DNA from: a virus
Strand: one strand, 5' to 3'
Virus record (IMG/VR): IMGVR_UViG_3300032278_000047
Span: 1-35,676 of that record
DNA length: 35,676 nucleotides
The position numbers and the translations under genes are program-made. The notes under the pieces are model-generated. The model made no database searches. It saw only the letters and a program-made list of their open reading frames with translations, and was not told the DNA's origin. Position 1 is the stretch's first letter. Each line of letters begins with the position of its first letter. Positions 28,066 through 35,451 of this stretch are shown one piece after another.

Positions 28066-28485
28066 CTATACAGTATCAGTTCCTTCGCTATCGAAATGTT
28101 CCTCGAAAAGTTCCCAATCAAGCCCTTTATTCCTTTCGACTGGTGTAGAGAAAGCCATAACTTTACCGCCTTCATCTGAAGGTTTGGTATCATTGACTAA
28201 GATCCGAGGCCCTGATGGTAAGTTCATCAGGATATAATCAAATCTCAATCCATGGCGTTTGAGAGCTTTCTCAGTCATATACCGAAAAATACTAGGACGA
28301 GCCGTGGTAATCACAATATAATCCTGCTCTGGTATGTTATCCCACAAGTGAGCCACACCAGGCAAAATATTATCCAATTTCCACTCTTTATTGAATAACG
28401 CATCCAATAATTTGTAGTCCGATTGATGTTCAAAAATTGTACCGTCAACGTCTATAAACCAACATCTATTCATATCCAAACTCAT
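28066..28485 (-). CDS. HAD-superfamily phosphatase-like protein
   Basis: Motif I FIDVDGTIF (10-18; D12 nucleophile, D14) and motif II ITTARPS are clear. A later NDTKPSDE segment stands where the acidic motif IV lies. 139 residues without a large cap domain; resembles short HAD phosphatases acting on nucleotides, sugars or polynucleotide ends. Substrate unknown. Its ATG overlaps the preceding stop (ATATGAGTT). Confidence 0.75.
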   Translation of the reverse strand: MSLDMNRCWFIDVDGTIFEHQSDYKLLDALFNKEWKLDNILPGVAHLWDNIPEQDYIVITTARPSIFRYMTEKALKRHGLRFDYILMNLPSGPRILVNDTKPSDEGGKVMAFSTPVERNKGLDWELFEEHFDSEGTDTV

Positions 28486-28919
28486 ATAAGATCGGGAAAG
28501 GCTTTCTCAACCACCCGTTTTGTTAATCCTTTGTACTTAATTTTCTTCTTAACTCCAGACATCAACAGATCAGCTTCTGTTGGATGTAAACCTTCCAACA
28601 ACTGAATAAACAACTGTTCACGTCTAGTTCTGGTTATATCTCTACCCTGAAGTGGTGTTTGACCATCCACCTGAATAAACCTACCAATTTTTAACGCTTC
28701 CTGTTCTAACCTAGCTTCTGCTAGATCCCATTCTGGTGCATCATTCGGTTCGTATGGTGGCTTACTATCTGGTACTAACCATGTAACCTTATCATCAAAC
28801 ACACAACGTAAAAATATTTGTAATCCCTTTGAATCATGTTCCAGTAGGATCTCTGATTTCTTGTTGATAGATGATTCTTTAGACACTTCCGTAAAAATTT
28901 CATGTAATGATAATTCCAT
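28482..28919 (-). CDS. Conserved T4-like phage protein of unknown function, 145 residues
   Basis: The C-terminal half (QLLEGLHPTEADLLMSGVKKK, split at the L, followed by GLTKRVVEKAFPDLI) is a pattern I recall from uncharacterised proteins of T4-like marine phages; this recollection is not checked. The N-terminal half is acidic. GGAGATT precedes the ATG, directly after the RNase H gene. Confidence 0.7.
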   Translation of the reverse strand: MELSLHEIFTEVSKESSINKKSEILLEHDSKGLQIFLRCVFDDKVTWLVPDSKPPYEPNDAPEWDLAEARLEQEALKIGRFIQVDGQTPLQGRDITRTRREQLFIQLLEGLHPTEADLLMSGVKKKIKYKGLTKRVVEKAFPDLI

Positions 28920-28930
28920 AATATAATCTC

Positions 28931-29785
28931 CTAAAATTCATCAATTCTTTCCATTAACATTCTTAACTTATTTTCTACAAAATAGGGCATCATAACCGAT
29001 CTGTCTGTAGGTTTAAAATTTTTCCAACATTGAATAATATCACCAGACACATTATCTGGAATAACATCACTACTCAGTTGAACCATCTGCTTATTCCTAT
29101 GATAACCGACAGACATTTCGTAATTACAAAATATCTCCGGCTCCATATCAACCCATTTAGAAACTTTTGATTTGGATAATGGTACTTGTCTATTTCCAGA
29201 CACAAAGGTATCATCCGGGCTTAAAAAGTTGGGTACACCATCACCTTTATCACCACGCAATATCTGTTCCTTTAAAAATTTCTCTGGATTATCTATCTCG
29301 ACAAAAATCTTTCTCATAGGATTGAATTGATCCACATTATCGAATTTCTGTAATTGACCAAAATCCTTATCACCTGATAATATCAAAATCTGTTCTTCCA
29401 TTAAGATTTCTGTTAGTATTGCGATTACGTCATCTGCTTCAGCTCCCTCGACCTCAACCACTAGATAGGGAAAAACATCTCGAAGCTCTGACCTAATCTT
29501 ATTTAATGATTGAAAAATATTATTCCAATCAAGACTAGACTGTTCACGACCTTTTTTACGATGAGCTTTGTACTCTGGAAATACAGCCTTTCTCCAGTTT
29601 TTGTTATTGTCACAACAAATAATCAACTCACCATACTTATTTTTAAATTTAGTGCGATAGCTACGTAGACTATTCAACACCATATGTCTAACCAAATCTT
29701 CATCGGCTCTACCTGATATATGTATCTCAGGTTGTTTCATCAAATTCGCGATGAAGATTTGGTTGTAATCAACCAAAATTGCCAT
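28931..29785 (-). CDS. rnh: RNase H / 5'-3' flap exonuclease, T4 Rnh type
   Basis: Removes RNA primers from lagging-strand fragments. The FEN-family acidic clusters are in order: ILVDYNQ (D6), ICCDNNKNWRKAVFPEYKAHR split at 57-76 (D59), EGAEADDVIA (113-122), ILSGDKDF (135-142) and RGDKGDGVPN (177-186) for the helix-hairpin-helix/metal region. QFNPMRK matches T4 QWSPMQK. At 284 residues it compares with 305 in T4. In T4 this gene lies beside dsbA-33-59-32; here it is 26 kb away from that block. Confidence 0.92.
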   Translation of the reverse strand: MAILVDYNQIFIANLMKQPEIHISGRADEDLVRHMVLNSLRSYRTKFKNKYGELIICCDNNKNWRKAVFPEYKAHRKKGREQSSLDWNNIFQSLNKIRSELRDVFPYLVVEVEGAEADDVIAILTEILMEEQILILSGDKDFGQLQKFDNVDQFNPMRKIFVEIDNPEKFLKEQILRGDKGDGVPNFLSPDDTFVSGNRQVPLSKSKVSKWVDMEPEIFCNYEMSVGYHRNKQMVQLSSDVIPDNVSGDIIQCWKNFKPTDRSVMMPYFVENKLRMLMERIDEF

Positions 29786-29787
29786 TA

Positions 29788-30108
29788 TTAATCCTCTGTA
29801 TCAACGAAATCCATAACATCCTGTATAGGATGACTCAATCCCATTTGACGATAGATAGCTGATTTCATACAATCAATCGCATATCTAAAATCGACCTGAA
29901 ATTTCTTATCCTTTATGTCTATACCGTGAGAAGCATACTGATTCAACAAAGGAACAGTAGTTCCTTCTAATAGTTCATCAACAAAAGCAACCTTATTCAA
30001 ATGAATAGAACCAGTTGCCGTTAGTGATTCATTATTCTCATAGTCAGAAGCTAACTTCTCTCTCTGTTCTGACGATAAAGGAAACTGAATTACATTGTCA
30101 TCAGTCAT
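29788..30108 (-). CDS. Unknown protein, 106 residues
   Basis: Begins MTDDNVIQFPLS, helical, soluble. It sits directly before rnh and behind a possible late promoter (30145-30152). I do not recognise a domain. Confidence 0.65.
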   Translation of the reverse strand: MTDDNVIQFPLSSEQREKLASDYENNESLTATGSIHLNKVAFVDELLEGTTVPLLNQYASHGIDIKDKKFQVDFRYAIDCMKSAIYRQMGLSHPIQDVMDFVDTED

Positions 30109-30109
30109 A

Positions 30110-31183
30110 TTATTTATTAAATACCTTATAAATTATTGTATTGGTATTTATACGACCATTGGGTTCAAAATTCTTAGTTTTGATACTACCAAACCATCTA
30201 ATTCTATCATCAAAATTGTATTGACCTAATATTTCACCCAATTGTGTATCTGGATTTTTTAATTTTTTACTACCACTTCTACCATAATCCTGAATAGTAG
30301 TACCTCTGATAGACAATCCATTAGGCGAATAATAATATATCAATATGCGATGTTTAGTATTATAGAACCAAACTTCCTTCGCACCAATAATTTCTTCAGG
30401 CGGAATACTTATTAGAGATAGTTCCGAATGAGATTCTTGATATTTAACATTTTTAACTATTTGTTCAGGAGTCCTAGACCTAACTTTAACCACACGAGGC
30501 TTTCGTTTAGGTTTAGTCAAATGATTTTCACATTCCTGAATCCATCCTTCCAACATCTTCGCATAACGTTTCATTTGTGGTTTAGTGTAACTACTATACC
30601 CTTCGGACAAATCCTTATCCTTATCAGCAAGAGCTTCTTGTATTTCACCTAAAAGATTAGTAAACTGCAAAAGCATATACTTAATATCTTTCGGTTTTAC
30701 CTTGTGACCCTCTAACCACTTAGAAATGTCAAAATTCAAATTACGAAAAGAATCAGCAATTGCCACATCTATCTGAAATTCAATATCACCATACTTAGCA
30801 GCAAACTCATCATACTCAAGCACAGGATCTGCTAGTATAGCGTTAACAACCTTATTAGATTGGTCTGGTAATTCCATTTTAGCTTTCTGAATTTTATACC
30901 CAATATCATCAATCTGTTGATTGAAATTTTCTTCTGAAACTTCTGGAATACTATTTCCTTGTACAAGAACTCTAGCAACATATCCAGTACCAGCTTGAAA
31001 ATCATCATCATTCAGATGTTTGAGATCTTTCAACAAAAAGTTTGTCTTACCCCTTTCTGTAAGATACTCCGCAAGAAACTTTTTAGCTTCTTTCTTATTG
31101 GAATGTAGATTATAGTGATTAAGAGCTTTCAAAATACCCATTGTATCTAACTTCTGATTTTGAAATGGATCTTTCTTAGGCAT
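30110..31183 (-). CDS. Unknown protein, 357 residues
   Basis: The ATG at 31183 has GAAGGAG about 10 bases upstream. The N-terminal two-thirds are helical and charged. A basic linker (KPKRKPRVVKVRSR) near residue 228 leads into a strand-rich C-terminal domain (WFYNTKHRILIYYYSPNG, then SIRGTTIQDYG). I have no family name. A C-terminal domain that repeats IYYY/RGTTI strands might be a beta-sandwich. Length and position suggest a conserved phage protein. Confidence 0.7.
   Translation of the reverse strand: MPKKDPFQNQKLDTMGILKALNHYNLHSNKKEAKKFLAEYLTERGKTNFLLKDLKHLNDDDFQAGTGYVARVLVQGNSIPEVSEENFNQQIDDIGYKIQKAKMELPDQSNKVVNAILADPVLEYDEFAAKYGDIEFQIDVAIADSFRNLNFDISKWLEGHKVKPKDIKYMLLQFTNLLGEIQEALADKDKDLSEGYSSYTKPQMKRYAKMLEGWIQECENHLTKPKRKPRVVKVRSRTPEQIVKNVKYQESHSELSLISIPPEEIIGAKEVWFYNTKHRILIYYYSPNGLSIRGTTIQDYGRSGSKKLKNPDTQLGEILGQYNFDDRIRWFGSIKTKNFEPNGRINTNTIIYKVFNK
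30145..30152 (-). promoter_or_regulatory. Possible T4-type late promoter
   Basis: Exact TATAAATA on the minus strand (CGTATAAATACC) 37 bases upstream of the ATG at 30108. T4 late promoters consist of this single -10 element, and a gene 33 homologue is present. It overlaps the end of the upstream coding region, so chance is possible. Confidence 0.35.
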
Positions 31184-31508
31184 TATCTTCAATCTCCTTC
31201 GATTCTTCTATTAAAAGTGGATTTACCACTTCTGCAGATGGAACATAAGGAACATCAGGATTTTCCTGCTCCAATGCTAGTTTCTTAGCTTGAACCATAG
31301 TGTTGTAGAGTTCTTGTGCACGACCTTGCTTACGTTTGCTCATACCCTTCCATTCCCAAGATTTATCAATAGAATCTTCTGGTAAATTTTGAACCACCCA
31401 GGCAATCTGTTCGACTTCATCTGGTAACAATTCATTACCCATAGATAATCTACGATGTTTGGCTTGACGGATTCTTTCTAAACGATTCTTTTCTCTACGT
31501 GATTTCAT
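31176..31508 (-). CDS. Unknown protein, 110 residues
   Basis: A very basic N-terminus (KSRREKNRLERIRQAKHRR) followed by an acidic C-terminal part. Start coupled to the preceding stop by TAATG. Possibly nucleic-acid-binding; no family recognised. Confidence 0.65.
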   Translation of the reverse strand: MKSRREKNRLERIRQAKHRRLSMGNELLPDEVEQIAWVVQNLPEDSIDKSWEWKGMSKRKQGRAQELYNTMVQAKKLALEQENPDVPYVPSAEVVNPLLIEESKEIEDNA

Positions 31509-31675
31509 TATCTAGCTAACCTCATGTGCCGTCGTGTATGACGACCTACTTTACCTTTTCCACCAAAATCTTTATCTAACACCAACACCGAAAATCCAAC
31601 ATAAAGGGCGATACCAACTCCGACCGCCCATGCTGTTAGTGTAAGACCTATCATTACTTTAATCAACTTATTCAT
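31508..31675 (-). CDS. Small membrane protein, 55 residues
   Basis: An N-terminal span (IGLTLTAWAVGVGIALYVG) and an Arg/His-rich tail (GRHTRRHMRLAR). TAATG coupling on both sides. Family unknown. Confidence 0.55.
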   Translation of the reverse strand: MNKLIKVMIGLTLTAWAVGVGIALYVGFSVLVLDKDFGGKGKVGRHTRRHMRLAR

Positions 31676-31893
31676 TACCCAATACCAATCAAATCAGCAT
31701 CAGTAGGTGTAATTTCAATCTCTGACTCGTACAGTTCCAGAGAATTCAAATCTTCTAAAAAATTCATAATTGAATTTACTGTTTCTACATTAATATCAGT
31801 CAACTCAGCATCATTAGGATCACTTGGATCGTTAATCTCTGCTTCATATTCCCGAATCGCTTCATCTTCCATCTTTGTCCAATACTTTGCCAT
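31675..31893 (-). CDS. Small acidic early protein, 72 residues
   Basis: Rich in Asp/Glu (about a third of residues), begins MAKYWTKMEDEAIREYEAE. GAGGAAATG directly before the start, in the standard early leader. First gene behind the family B promoter at 31921. Acidic, small and early fits a DNA-mimic or host-inhibitor role, but there is no direct evidence. Confidence 0.7.
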   Translation of the reverse strand: MAKYWTKMEDEAIREYEAEINDPSDPNDAELTDINVETVNSIMNFLEDLNSLELYESEIEITPTDADLIGIG

Positions 31894-31920
31894 GTCATTT
31901 CCTCAATTGTTTATAGTACT

Positions 31921-31950
31921 ATTATACCATTTACGAGGTAGCAAAGTCAA
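31921..31950 (-). promoter_or_regulatory. Family B early promoter (copy 7)
   Basis: TTGACT at 31945-31950, 18-base spacer, extended -10 TATAAT at 31921-31926. Leader TATAAACAATTGAGGAAATG. A family A element (32017) lies about 70 bases upstream, the same tandem order as at 19123/19240. Confidence 0.87.
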
Positions 31951-32016
31951 GGTTAATTTCACCTTTTTTGAAACTTTTTTTACCCAACAACGGTTTAATC
32001 TTGTCCATTAACATAT

Positions 32017-32053
32017 ACACTATATTAGACGAAGCTGCTCAGAAAAGGTTTAG
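32017..32053 (-). promoter_or_regulatory. Family A promoter-like element (copy 5)
   Basis: CTAAACCTTTT, 11 variable bases, CGTCTAATATAGTGTA, preceded by AAAAAAACTTCA. The upstream gene's stop lies in GGACTAAACC. Here TTAACC is replaced by AGGAC, so the core of the family is the TAAACCTTTT box plus the 16-base block. Confidence 0.55.
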
Positions 32054-32223
32054 TCCTTTTGAAGTTTTTTTCGATTTTTTTTCCATTCAGGAATATTTTT
32101 TTGATCTCTACGCTCTTTCTTCATTTTTGGATCTTTCCTTCTCGGCTGGCGACCCTTGATAGTAATTCCATACTGATCCTCTAATTCTTGTAGATCTTCC
32201 ACTTCTATTTCATACTTACCCAT
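32050..32223 (-). CDS. Small very basic protein, 57 residues
   Basis: The ATG at 32223 has AAGGAT upstream and follows the previous stop directly. An acidic first 20 residues, then Lys/Arg-rich (GRQPRRKDPKMKKERRDQK). Probably nucleic-acid-binding; family unknown. Confidence 0.6.
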   Translation of the reverse strand: MGKYEIEVEDLQELEDQYGITIKGRQPRRKDPKMKKERRDQKNIPEWKKNRKKLQKD

Positions 32224-32227
32224 CTGT

Positions 32228-32644
32228 TTATCCTTCCGTCGCAAACCATCGCGACATAATATTGTTGTTATAGTATTTACGCGAACCATCAGAGAATTTG
32301 GACTCCAAGACATTTTCAGTAAATTGCATCCTAGTCTCATAATATCCTAAATCTCTCTTGGTCACACATAATTTTATAATTGTAAAAGTAAATTTCTCTT
32401 TACCCATACTTACGATTTCTTCATTTAAAAGCTCACAGGAGCCCGTGTACGTTCTCCAATCTGATTCACGCACAATCTTCTTACGGTTTTTCTTCCCTTT
32501 GATTTTTTTTCTGGTATATGAATGGAATTGTTTACGGCCGATGTAGGATCTTTTGGTCTGGATATTGGTGATTTTATAGACAAATCCAAAGTAGTCATCT
32601 ATGGAAAAATCCAAATCAGGTTGCCAATGTCCTAGATCATTCAT
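32228..32644 (-). CDS. GIY-YIG-like endonuclease-related protein
   Basis: GFVYKITNIQTKRSYIGRKQF (split: GFVYKITN 20-27, SYIGRK 33-38) matches the GIY-YIG core as VYK...YIG with the conserved R/K. WRTYTGS and a helix with E (NEEIVSMGKEKF) follow, then a YYETRMQFTENVL segment, as in phage relatives of this superfamily. At 138 residues it is a stand-alone nuclease domain. It could be a homing endonuclease remnant or a host-DNA-degrading enzyme like T4 DenA. ATGA overlap with the previous gene. Confidence 0.72.
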   Translation of the reverse strand: MNDLGHWQPDLDFSIDDYFGFVYKITNIQTKRSYIGRKQFHSYTRKKIKGKKNRKKIVRESDWRTYTGSCELLNEEIVSMGKEKFTFTIIKLCVTKRDLGYYETRMQFTENVLESKFSDGSRKYYNNNIMSRWFATEG

Positions 32645-33042
32645 AGTGTGATATTTGCACCTACCAAAAAACTTTCTGTTTCTTCTGGTTCATCTTTGGG
32701 TCTGACGTTAATAGCCATGAAAATATCTCCGTCAAGAAATTCTTCTGGCATCATTACTTCAAAAATATGGTGCGGATAGTGAAAAGGCTTATCTGGATTT
32801 TCAGCGGTTGGATGTACTTCTATCTTCCAAGAATCGTATACGTCTTGATCAGTATACTTTATAGTTCTCATATAAGAGTACCATGCATTTTGTGACATAA
32901 AATTGGTAGCGTTTGCAGTGAATACACGATGGCCAAACAGGGGTTCATAATTATGAGTAACGGCCATCAATTCCGATTTCAAAATTGGATTATTTCGTTC
33001 CCATCTCTCTCTATATTTATACTGTTCACTATTGAATAACAT
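32641..33042 (-). CDS. Unknown protein, 133 residues
   Basis: The ATG at 33042 with AGGTGAC 5 bases upstream is preferred. His/Tyr/Trp-rich segments (HPTAENPDKPFHYPHHIFEV) and an acidic C-terminal part. A TATAAATA inside the gene (33014-33021) is coding and not counted as a promoter. No family recognised. Confidence 0.65.
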   Translation of the reverse strand: MLFNSEQYKYRERWERNNPILKSELMAVTHNYEPLFGHRVFTANATNFMSQNAWYSYMRTIKYTDQDVYDSWKIEVHPTAENPDKPFHYPHHIFEVMMPEEFLDGDIFMAINVRPKDEPEETESFLVGANITL

Positions 33043-33046
33043 TCCG

Positions 33047-33472
33047 TCACCTGCGGAATGATCTTTTTTGAGTTCTTTCGGGTAATTCAACCAATATCAT
33101 TTTTGAATTACGTGCCATGTCCTCTATTTCAGTTACCTCTAATCTTCTTTTTTCTTCACCCACAGGAAATAGCTTTATCTCCTGCTCGTCCTCTATATGT
33201 TCTATCAACTCTCTAGCCATTATTACCTCATCCTGAATAATGGTAATATCCAGATCGCGATCTTTCTTCAAATCCCATACACCGACATGAATACCTAAAA
33301 TATTATCATCTTCATTGAAATACAACACTGCGTTATGAGTGCGTCTGAGAGTAATCTCTCGGATCAAACTACTACTAAATGTAATATTTCCGTATTGGTT
33401 TATATAAACGTGATGGGAACCAACAGTCTTTTTGACCTGCTTAAATCCCCTTTTTTCAATATTGTGCTTCAT
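33047..33472 (-). CDS. Unknown protein, 141 residues
   Basis: The ATG at 33472 has GGAGAG upstream and overlaps the preceding micropeptide stop (TTATAATG). Strand-rich first half (GSHHVYINQYGNITFSSS) and charged helical second half. No family recognised. Confidence 0.65.
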   Translation of the reverse strand: MKHNIEKRGFKQVKKTVGSHHVYINQYGNITFSSSLIREITLRRTHNAVLYFNEDDNILGIHVGVWDLKKDRDLDITIIQDEVIMARELIEHIEDEQEIKLFPVGEEKRRLEVTEIEDMARNSKMILVELPERTQKRSFRR

Positions 33473-33558
33473 TATAACTCTCCAAAACATAAATATAGAA
33501 TAAGTAAAAAACAAACAATTTTAAATAGCATTCTTAAAATACACCATTTAGTTGCCAT
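33472..33558 (-). CDS. Membrane micropeptide, 28 residues
   Basis: MATKWCILRMLFKIVCFLLI and a short end: a single hydrophobic span with basic residues before it. TAATG links at both ends place it neatly between the iscA gene and the 141-residue gene. Could act as a leader or membrane micropeptide. Confidence 0.5.
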   Translation of the reverse strand: MATKWCILRMLFKIVCFLLILYLCFGEL

Positions 33559-33899
33559 TACATACTAAAACTCTCTCCACAGCCACAGGTAGAATTAGCT
33601 TTTGGATTCTCTACGACAAAACCACTACCCATCAAACCATCCTGATAATTAACTTCTGAGCCAGCAATGTACAAAAACGACCTTTTATCCACAATTACAG
33701 GAAATTTTTCGTCCTCATCTTCTGCCCAAAACACCATATCATCATCGCTCCATACATCAAATGATAAATCATACTGAAAACCTGAACATCCCCCGCCTTC
33801 TACCTTCAAACGCAAACCACCATGACTTGAAGAACCTTCTTCAATTTCTTCCATCAACACTTTACATTTTTTTACCGCAACGTTACTTATACTTACCAT
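33558..33899 (-). CDS. iscA: A-type iron-sulfur carrier protein, IscA/ErpA/HesB family
   Basis: Carries Fe-S clusters to apoproteins. All three ligand cysteines are present: C38 in GGGCSGFQY and C105/C107 in TCGCGESF. 113 residues, standard length. The central part has a longer acidic loop (WSDDDMVFWAEDEDEKF) than bacterial IscA. It directly follows the NfuA-like gene, so the phage encodes two consecutive carrier steps of Fe-S delivery. Confidence 0.92.
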   Translation of the reverse strand: MVSISNVAVKKCKVLMEEIEEGSSSHGGLRLKVEGGGCSGFQYDLSFDVWSDDDMVFWAEDEDEKFPVIVDKRSFLYIAGSEVNYQDGLMGSGFVVENPKANSTCGCGESFSM

Positions 33900-33907
33900 T
33901 TATTCAC

Positions 33908-34492
33908 CTATGTATAATAAGGATTTTCTCCTTCCTCATGCTCTGTTAGATCATCAATTCTGGTTATTTCTGGAAACTGTGAGAATATTTGCTGTTCTAC
34001 ACCATACTGTAATGTATACTTAGACGATGAACAACCCTGACAGCCCCCATGCATAGTAATGTATAGAACTCCTGCCTCTACCCTAACCACTTCAATCTTA
34101 CCCCCATGTGATGCAATTTGAGGATTGACCGTAGAATCTAACAGAGCAGTTATTTTCTGTTCAATCTCACTCCGTTGAGGTACATTAGGATTATCTATCA
34201 CAAATCCTTCATTATTCAGCTCAGTCTTATAGTCAATGGTAGAACCGTTCAGAAAGTTTAGAGATTTCTCATCAATTATCATATCAAACGTATCCAAATT
34301 GAAAAAGGATTGAGCTGTAGTATACTCATCCTCTCTAAATTCCAACCCCATCTGATACTCAAACTCAGTAGAATTCTGGCCAGAAATCTTCAATCTAAAC
34401 AAAGTCTTATCAAGAGGCATTTCTTCTGATTCTATCACACTAGATATTTTAGCAATCGCCGAATCCGTAACCTCTAACTCAAAATTATCCAT
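33908..34492 (-). CDS. nfuA: Fe-S cluster carrier NfuA-like protein
   Basis: Two domains as in bacterial NfuA: residues 1-103 are a degenerate A-type carrier fold without cysteines (ending GFVIDNPN), and residues about 107-180 are an Nfu domain with ASHGGKIEVV and the cluster-binding CxxC at C151/C154 (HGGCQGCSSS). 194 residues, close to E. coli NfuA (191). NfuA protects and delivers 4Fe-4S clusters under oxidative or iron stress. Adjacent to iscA in the same unit. Confidence 0.92.
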   Translation of the reverse strand: MDNFELEVTDSAIAKISSVIESEEMPLDKTLFRLKISGQNSTEFEYQMGLEFREDEYTTAQSFFNLDTFDMIIDEKSLNFLNGSTIDYKTELNNEGFVIDNPNVPQRSEIEQKITALLDSTVNPQIASHGGKIEVVRVEAGVLYITMHGGCQGCSSSKYTLQYGVEQQIFSQFPEITRIDDLTEHEEGENPYYT

Positions 34493-34651
34493 CTAAAGCT
34501 CCTTGAGAATGTTATCACTAAATTTATTTTCTTTCTTTTTTGTTTTTACCACAGTCCTTTTCAGTGATTTACGACTATTCACTTTCTTTTTAGCTTCCCT
34601 CTCTTTCGTTTTTTGAGCAGCCACAAAAGTAGCTACTATTCTGCCTATCAT
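34493..34651 (-). CDS. Small basic protein, 52 residues
   Basis: Lys/Arg-rich (KTKEREAKKKVNSRKSLKR). The ATG overlaps the stop of the secreted protein gene (TGATGATAGG) and it ends just before nfuA. Family unknown. Confidence 0.6.
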   Translation of the reverse strand: MIGRIVATFVAAQKTKEREAKKKVNSRKSLKRTVVKTKKKENKFSDNILKEL

Positions 34652-35451
34652 CAGTTTTTAATCCTTTGACGTTTGACTTCCGCCCAACTAGTTACTAATA
34701 GATTTTTCAAATCTACTCTTAACTCATTACCCCAATAATTATATGTGACTTCCCATGGCTTCAATCTGGTGTTGTAGAGCTTAATATCATCCAATCTACC
34801 AGCATACCCATCACTGGCAAATTTTATCAACTGACTTCTGACTGGTGTTCTAGGTGTATGAATAACTCTGACACACTGAGTGTTTATCCATACTGAAACT
34901 CCATTATCTTCGGATCTCAATACCATGTGCTGGAAATCAAATGCACGTACATTACGTATCCTTACTATTCTCTGTCTATATTCAACTTCAACAATTCCAC
35001 GAAATTCATTATCACCATCTTTAAAATAAGTAACTCGTAAATCTCCCCATTCTACTACTATACCATCAACTATTTGCCCCTGATCTCTTTCATTTTCATC
35101 TGGATCTACTGAATGAGTGCCTATACCGAACTCAAAATCTAATGTCCAATTTTCAAACTCTTTATCAGTATATTTAGCTGGTATCTGGAATAGTGTAGTC
35201 GTATTCTTATCTCCGTGTAAATGAATTACCCCTGATTCTGGATTCTGAAACGATCTTTCAGGCGGTATCCATCTGATTTTACCTTGTGTAAACGCTTCAG
35301 CCCCTAATTTCCTATCAATTCTCCAACTATCCTTATTCTCAAAATCCCAAAAATATAACAAATCTCTACTGACATAACGATCAGCAGAAAATACAGTAGT
35401 CGCAACCAACATCAGGACAAAACATATTAGTTTTCTCATATTTTTATTCAT
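34651..35451 (-). CDS. Secreted protein with LamG/concanavalin-like fold
   Basis: The N-terminus has a clear Sec signal peptide (MRKLICFVLMLVATTVFSA, cleavage near residues 23/24), so the protein should leave the cytoplasm. The mature part starts with LLYFWDFEN and ends with RLDDIKLYNTRLKPWEV, the entry and exit strands of LamG/laminin-G-like jelly rolls, with FDFQHMVLRSEDNGVSVWIN in between (KID of ligand-binding sandwiches). Probably binds carbohydrate or a surface protein in the periplasm or outside. The GIRIR-type central strands support the sandwich fold. Overlaps its neighbours by a few bases on both sides. Confidence 0.72.
   Translation of the reverse strand: MNKNMRKLICFVLMLVATTVFSADRYVSRDLLYFWDFENKDSWRIDRKLGAEAFTQGKIRWIPPERSFQNPESGVIHLHGDKNTTTLFQIPAKYTDKEFENWTLDFEFGIGTHSVDPDENERDQGQIVDGIVVEWGDLRVTYFKDGDNEFRGIVEVEYRQRIVRIRNVRAFDFQHMVLRSEDNGVSVWINTQCVRVIHTPRTPVRSQLIKFASDGYAGRLDDIKLYNTRLKPWEVTYNYWGNELRVDLKNLLVTSWAEVKRQRIKN

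Noticed and set aside
31966-32020. Short ATG frame (about 25 codons) between the family A and B promoters
   Set aside because: It begins right at the predicted transcript start, reads through the early promoter and has no independent support.
33014-33021. Exact TATAAATA on the minus strand
   Set aside because: It lies deep inside the gene at 32641-33042 and more than 350 bases from the next start, so it is more likely coding sequence than a late promoter.
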